Shown: piece by piece, positions 5,755-8,853 of the stretch
Numbering within the stretch: position 1 is the stretch's first letter
Layout of the letters: every line of letters begins with the position of its first letter
Source of the DNA: an uncultured Ruminococcus sp.
GTDB taxonomy: Bacteria > Bacillota > Clostridia > Oscillospirales > Acutalibacteraceae
NCBI GenBank assembly: GCA_902773265.1
Contig: CACYDZ010000295.1
Location: 1 to 8,853 of the forward strand
Length of the DNA: 8,853 nt
Direction: 5' to 3'
Made by a program: the position numbers and the translations under genes
The notes under the pieces: generated by a model
Told to the model about the DNA's origin: nothing
Seen by the model: only the letters and a program-made list of their open reading frames with translations
Databases searched by the model: none

Positions 5755-6573
5755 TTATTTTTTCTGACTGTAAAAAGACTCCTTCGGAATCCTGACACAG
5801 TACTCAACATATTCCTCACTCTCACTCTGACTGCTCTGTGCATTTATCCCACTGGACTTCATCACTTCCAACGCTTTGGTGAATGTATTGAGGAATATCC
5901 TTACATCTTTTATAATAAACCTTTCGCTTTGATTTTTCTGTTGTTTTCTGTCGTGAGATTTTAAAATTTTATCTATCAGCTGTTCTGTCTGAGAAATCGT
6001 CAGAGAATATTCTGCCACCTGCGTCAATACCTCTTTGCGTAACGCTCTGTCCAGAAACAGTACGGCTCTGACATGATTTTCTGAAATATGATACTTGATA
6101 ACCAACTGCCGTTCTTCTTCACTGAAATCCAACAATGCCAGCTTGTCGGATACAACGGATGCTGTTTTTCCTAAGCGTCTGGCAATCTGTAATTTTGACA
6201 TTCTGCATTCGGTTATCAGGAATTTCATGACATTCGCTTCTTCAAACATATTCAGTCTTTCGTGCTGAAGATTTTCCATAAGGCTGACTATCACTGACTG
6301 ATTTTCCGTACACTTCAGCACAATACAGGGAATTTCATCAAGACCCGCCATAAGAGATGCCCGAAACCGTCTTTCCCCCGACACGATTTCATATTCTTCT
6401 GACGATAATTTCCGCACAATAATCGGCTGTAATACACCGTTTCTGATAATACTTTCCGATAACACCCGCAACTCTTTTGGGTCAAAATAAGTTCTGGAGG
6501 GTATTTTTCCCGAGATAATGTAGTCCAGCGGAATATAGTGCAAGCGGTTTCTCCATTCCGTACTAAAAAGCAT
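5755..6573 (-). CDS. ParB/Spo0J/Noc-like nucleoid-binding protein
   Basis: This 272-residue protein belongs to the ParB CTPase-clamp family, which loads on specific DNA sites and spreads in chromosome segregation or nucleoid occlusion. The N-terminal domain has SGERRFRA at 65-72, the arginine-rich CTP-binding motif, and ENLQHERLNMFEEA at 100-113, where many relatives have R in place of H104. A helix-turn-helix follows at about 125-150 (MSKLQIARRLGKTASVVSDK). The C-terminal part, with KDVRIFLNTFTKALEVM at 222-238 and an acidic stretch ending YCVRIPK, resembles the clostridial Noc-like branch. I chose the ATG at 6573 because AAAGGGG lies eight bases upstream and the conserved region follows closely. 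An ATG at 6621 would add 16 residues but has no ribosome binding site. No parA gene and no parS- or Noc-box-like site was found in the window, so partition versus occlusion is undecided. It is probably monocistronic. Confidence 0.85.
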   Translation of the reverse strand: MLFSTEWRNRLHYIPLDYIISGKIPSRTYFDPKELRVLSESIIRNGVLQPIIVRKLSSEEYEIVSGERRFRASLMAGLDEIPCIVLKCTENQSVIVSLMENLQHERLNMFEEANVMKFLITECRMSKLQIARRLGKTASVVSDKLALLDFSEEERQLVIKYHISENHVRAVLFLDRALRKEVLTQVAEYSLTISQTEQLIDKILKSHDRKQQKNQSERFIIKDVRIFLNTFTKALEVMKSSGINAQSSQSESEEYVEYCVRIPKESFYSQKK

Positions 6574-6659
6574 AACACCTGCCCCTTTGTTACCACGCTC
6601 CGTGCTGTCAGAAAACAACATGGACTTTTTTCATCATATACTTTCCTTATCTTTATGAT

Positions 6660-6687
6660 AGCATAAGACAAGAAATATTTTTGTCAA
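6660..6687 (-). promoter_or_regulatory. Promoter of the parB-like gene
   Basis: On the minus strand TTGACA (6687-6682) is followed after 16 bases by TATGCT (6665-6660). Transcription would start near 6653, about 80 bases before the chosen ATG at 6573. The -35 box is perfect; the -10 box matches four of six. The start point would include the alternative ATG at 6621, so it does not settle the start choice. Confidence 0.5.
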
Positions 6688-6820
6688 AGAGAGTATATGA
6701 GTTTAAGGGGATTTAGCGGTTAAGCCGTCGAAAAGGGTTTTCTGAAATTCGTAATGATAAAAACAACTTATCGCTATGATAACGGAAAGTTTTTGGTCAA
6801 ACTTTTTTCAAAAAGTTTGG

Positions 6821-6880
6821 CAGGATTTTTAAGGGTGGCAGCCCTTAAAACAGGATTTTAAAGGGCGGTAGCCCTTTAAT
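6821..6880 (+). repeat. Tandem pair of 30-base hairpin units
   Basis: Units 6821-6850 and 6851-6880 are exactly 30 bases each, start with CAGGATTTT, and agree at 25 of 30 positions. Each folds with an AAGGG/CCCTT core. Unit position 10 pairs with position 27, and both change (T-A becomes A-T). Position 16 changes from a T-G wobble to a C-G pair. The stem is therefore kept while sequence drifts. Confidence 0.7.
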
Positions 6881-6897
6881 CGGCTAAAAAATTCAAA

Positions 6898-6921
6898 CAA
6901 AATCTGCGTAAGCAGATTTTG
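6898..6921 (-). terminator. Likely rqcH terminator (H3 hairpin of repeat copy A)
   Basis: A 10-bp perfect stem CAAAATCTGC/GCAGATTTTG with a 4-base loop begins 26 bases past the rqcH stop codon. On the minus strand it is followed by TTTGAATTTTTT. The T-run is slightly displaced, but this is the best terminator candidate after rqcH, and the hairpins beyond it would back it up. Confidence 0.6.
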
Positions 6922-6929
6922 ACAATAAT

Positions 6930-6958
6930 TTTCTGTCTTTTCTCCACTCAGACAGAAA
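6930..6958. repeat. 8-bp inverted repeat spanning the rqcH stop codon
   Basis: TTTCTGTC at 6930-6937 and GACAGAAA at 6951-6958 are exact reverse complements with a 13-base loop containing the stop codon at 6950-6948. It may fold in the mRNA 3' end. It lacks a T-tract and may be fortuitous. Confidence 0.3.
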
Positions 6959-8705
6959 TGTTTTCGGGCAGTTTCGGGGTAACATAGACGGTCTTGTTCC
7001 TGACATAGATAACCATACCGGGTTTAGCTCCTGACGGCTTACTCACATTTCTGACCTGTGTATAATCCACAGGCACTTGTGAACTGTTTCGGGCTTTGCT
7101 GTAATAGGCGGTAATCTGTGCCGCCTCTACAATAATATTCTCCTCAACGGCTTTACCGTCAGTGACAATGACAGCGTGTGTACCGTGAATATTTTTGGTG
7201 TGCAGCCAGATATCATTTTTATCAGCGGTTTTCAAAGTCAGCTTATCGTTCTGCTTATTATTCCTGCCGACCAGTAAAGTCATGTTGTTGGAGAGAATAA
7301 ACTGTAACGGCGGTAACGGGGAATGTTTTTTCACTTTACCTTTAGGCGGTTTCAAATAGCCTTGTTCGGTAAGTTCCTGACGGATTTCAGCCAGTTCGCT
7401 TTCAGAAACTGCCCTGTTCAGACTTTCTATGACCGTTTCAATATATTCCAGTTCCGTTTGTGCTTTTTCAATCTGTACGGCAAGCATTTGTTCAGCGGTT
7501 TTGGCTTTGCGATAGGATTTATAATATTTCTGTGTATTCTGTGAGGGGGAAAGTGACGGATTTAAAGCTATCGTCAATGGTGTATTGCCATCGTAATAGT
7601 TTTCTACCGTAATGGCAGACATTCCCTTTGTCATACGGTATAAATTTGCCTGCAACAAATCGCCTTTCATTCTCAGTTCGTCACGGTCGGCACATTGTTG
7701 TAACTCTATACGCTGTGAATTGATTTTCCTTGATAATCTTTCCACTGTCGTTGCCAGAAAACGGTTCAAATCCTGTGTTCTGGACTTCATTCTTTCTATG
7801 GTGTCACGCTCACGGTAGAAATCATCAAGCAGTCCGCTGAAACTTTCATACCGCCTGATTTCCGACAATTCCCCATAACAGGTGATATCCATAAAGGAAA
7901 AATCTTTTGGTCTGCCGTCTACGGTAATCATACAAGGCGTTCCCTCAAGATTTTGTATCTGTGCAATCATTCTTTCCAGAAAAAACAACAGGCGTTTCTG
8001 ATATTCTCCCTGTACAGCACTGACCGTCAGTTCTTTTCCCTTTCCCGTGAGAAATTCCAGCTCACGGCATATCATCGGCGAAATTCCCTGAACCGTATTC
8101 AGCAACGCTTTCGAAAGTTTCATATCCGCCGAAAAACAGAAAAGATATTCTGTAATCTGTTCAGATAATGTTTTCGCATCGCCGTTTAAAATGTCCATTT
8201 TATCTTGTTTTGGGGGCATGACATACTTTTGATTGGGCAACACCAGTCTTTGTGACGACATTGAACGGTCTACTCGTTTCAAAGCATCAATCACCATTCC
8301 ATCACTGTCAATTAAAATAACATTGCTGTATTTTCCCATAATTTCGATTGCCAGTGTAAGCGTAACAGGGTCACCAAAGTCGTTGAATGCGTCAAAATCC
8401 AGAAACAATATTCTTTCCAGATTTGGCTGACGCACATCCACCAGCTTACTTCCGCTGAGTTTCTTGCGGAACAACATACAGAGCATAGGCGGAACTTTCG
8501 GATTTTCGGGGATATGCTCTGTCAGATTGATACGGGGGTTGTTGGCTCTTGCCGACAGCAAAAGTTTATTTGCTCCCTTTACATTTCTTAACGATAAGAC
8601 AATTTCATCTTTATTCGGCTGATAAATTTTTTCCACTCTGCTTCCACTGACATTCTGCTTGATTTCATGACACAGATATCTCAGATAAGCACCATCTAAT
8701 GCCAT
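6948..8705 (-). CDS. rqcH: RqcH (NFACT/Rqc2 family ribosome quality control protein)
   Basis: RqcH binds the 50S subunit carrying a stalled peptidyl-tRNA and recruits tRNA-Ala to add a C-terminal alanine tail that marks the peptide for proteolysis. Older annotations call it fibronectin-binding protein FbpA. The 585-residue length is normal. Residues 1-175 are the NFACT-N domain (MALDGAYLR start). E97-R98 in QPNLERIL falls at the numbering of the D97-R98 pair needed for tRNA work in the Bacillus protein; aspartate to glutamate is conservative. VQGISPMICREL at 205-216 is the helix-hairpin-helix region, about 290-445 is the long coiled-coil middle domain, and VGRNNKQND with DIWLHTKNIHGTHAVI at 479-513 is the NFACT-R domain. 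The start is supported by AAGGAG about nine bases upstream; an out-of-frame ATG four bases before it is ignored. It stands alone between inverted repeat copies. No clear promoter was read within copy B. Confidence 0.96.
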   Translation of the reverse strand: MALDGAYLRYLCHEIKQNVSGSRVEKIYQPNKDEIVLSLRNVKGANKLLLSARANNPRINLTEHIPENPKVPPMLCMLFRKKLSGSKLVDVRQPNLERILFLDFDAFNDFGDPVTLTLAIEIMGKYSNVILIDSDGMVIDALKRVDRSMSSQRLVLPNQKYVMPPKQDKMDILNGDAKTLSEQITEYLFCFSADMKLSKALLNTVQGISPMICRELEFLTGKGKELTVSAVQGEYQKRLLFFLERMIAQIQNLEGTPCMITVDGRPKDFSFMDITCYGELSEIRRYESFSGLLDDFYRERDTIERMKSRTQDLNRFLATTVERLSRKINSQRIELQQCADRDELRMKGDLLQANLYRMTKGMSAITVENYYDGNTPLTIALNPSLSPSQNTQKYYKSYRKAKTAEQMLAVQIEKAQTELEYIETVIESLNRAVSESELAEIRQELTEQGYLKPPKGKVKKHSPLPPLQFILSNNMTLLVGRNNKQNDKLTLKTADKNDIWLHTKNIHGTHAVIVTDGKAVEENIIVEAAQITAYYSKARNSSQVPVDYTQVRNVSKPSGAKPGMVIYVRNKTVYVTPKLPENISV

Positions 8706-8725
8706 TCATAATCGCTCCTTATAAT

Positions 8726-8850
8726 AATGATTGTCAGAATTTGCGTATGCAAATTTTGAATTTTCATGGGGAGTTTAAGGGCTTTGCCCTTAAAAATCCC
8801 ACAAGTGGTTTCACCCCTTGACCCCACGAACTTTTTGAAAAAAGTTCGAC
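8726..8850 (-). repeat. Composite hairpin repeat, copy B (upstream of rqcH)
   Basis: Read on the minus strand, this copy repeats the order of copy A. H1 is CGAACTTTTT/AAAAAGTTCG at 8848-8827, H2 is TTTAAGGGC/GCCCTTAAA at 8794-8774, and H3 is at 8758-8735. The end is TGACAATCATT. It carries one extra imperfect hairpin, CAAGTGG/CCCCTTG at 8802-8820, and one H2 unit instead of two. The element lies directly against the ribosome binding site of rqcH and probably also ends transcription from a gene outside the window. Confidence 0.7.
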
Positions 8851-8853
8851 AAA

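Larger units (their letters stand above)
6796..6930 (+). repeat. Composite hairpin repeat, copy A (downstream of rqcH)
   Basis: Copy A has three kinds of hairpin in order. H1 is CAAACTTTTT/AAAAAGTTTG at 6798-6819. H2 is a GGG/CCC hairpin present twice. H3 is CAAAATCTGC/GCAGATTTTG at 6898-6921. The end is TGACAATAATT. The same order occurs on the minus strand at 8726-8850, so the two copies point inward at rqcH. The rest of the gap between the parB-like gene and rqcH (about 6690-6795) holds only short weak dyads and no gene. Such elements often occur many times in a genome, but that cannot be tested here. Confidence 0.75.

Noticed and set aside
6315..6671. 118-codon minus-strand open frame over the parB-like start
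   Set aside because: It is a frame shadow of the parB-like gene, whose motifs are clear.
6821..6880. Short tandem units that could suggest a CRISPR array
   Set aside because: The two 30-base units are contiguous with no spacers between them, and no cas gene is near.

Overview
The window is low-GC bacterial chromosome, most likely from a gut-type Firmicute of class Clostridia (Ruminococcaceae/Oscillospirales-like). The clues are an RqcH (NFACT) protein, a Noc/Spo0J-type ParB, AGGAG-type ribosome binding sites, TTGACA/TATACT-type promoters, and G-run/C-run hairpin repeats of a kind I associate with intergenic DNA in that group. The taxonomic call is inference; no rRNA or species marker is present.

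Layout. (1) 1-2520: a consensus-like promoter drives one long plus-strand gene, a 790-residue protein with an N-terminal TIR domain, a central NB-ARC-type STAND NTPase and C-terminal TPR-like helices. This is the architecture of bacterial NLR-like immune proteins, probably anti-phage. It looks more AT-rich than rqcH at the other end of the window. (2) 2636-3163, minus strand: a DUF6512 membrane-protein gene broken by a single in-frame TAG at codon 28. (3) 3350-5640, minus strand: a compact operon of PAP2-like membrane protein, XRE regulator with membrane tail, and GNAT acetyltransferase. It has candidate promoters and a dyad upstream, a 14-bp gene overlap inside, and an intrinsic terminator after the GNAT gene. 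(4) 5670-6690, minus strand: a Noc/ParB-like gene with its own promoter and a very stable 17-bp hairpin downstream. (5) 6690-8853: rqcH on the minus strand, flanked by two inverted copies of a composite three-hairpin repeat. Between the copies, each hairpin shows a paired base change that keeps the stem.

How the parts relate. rqcH (ribosome quality control) and parB/noc (nucleoid organisation) are ordinary housekeeping genes. The STAND gene and the PAP2-XRE-GNAT operon look accessory. The STAND gene and the minus-strand genes converge at about 2520-2640. The STAND promoter and the upstream promoter of the PAP2 operon have the same hexamers and spacing, and each is followed by the same 13-base motif AAAGTGTCGGAAA. 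This may mean shared control or common origin, but a 13-base match could also be chance.

Most likely to reward follow-up: the TIR-STAND-TPR protein as a single-gene defence system, and the covarying repeat pair around rqcH.
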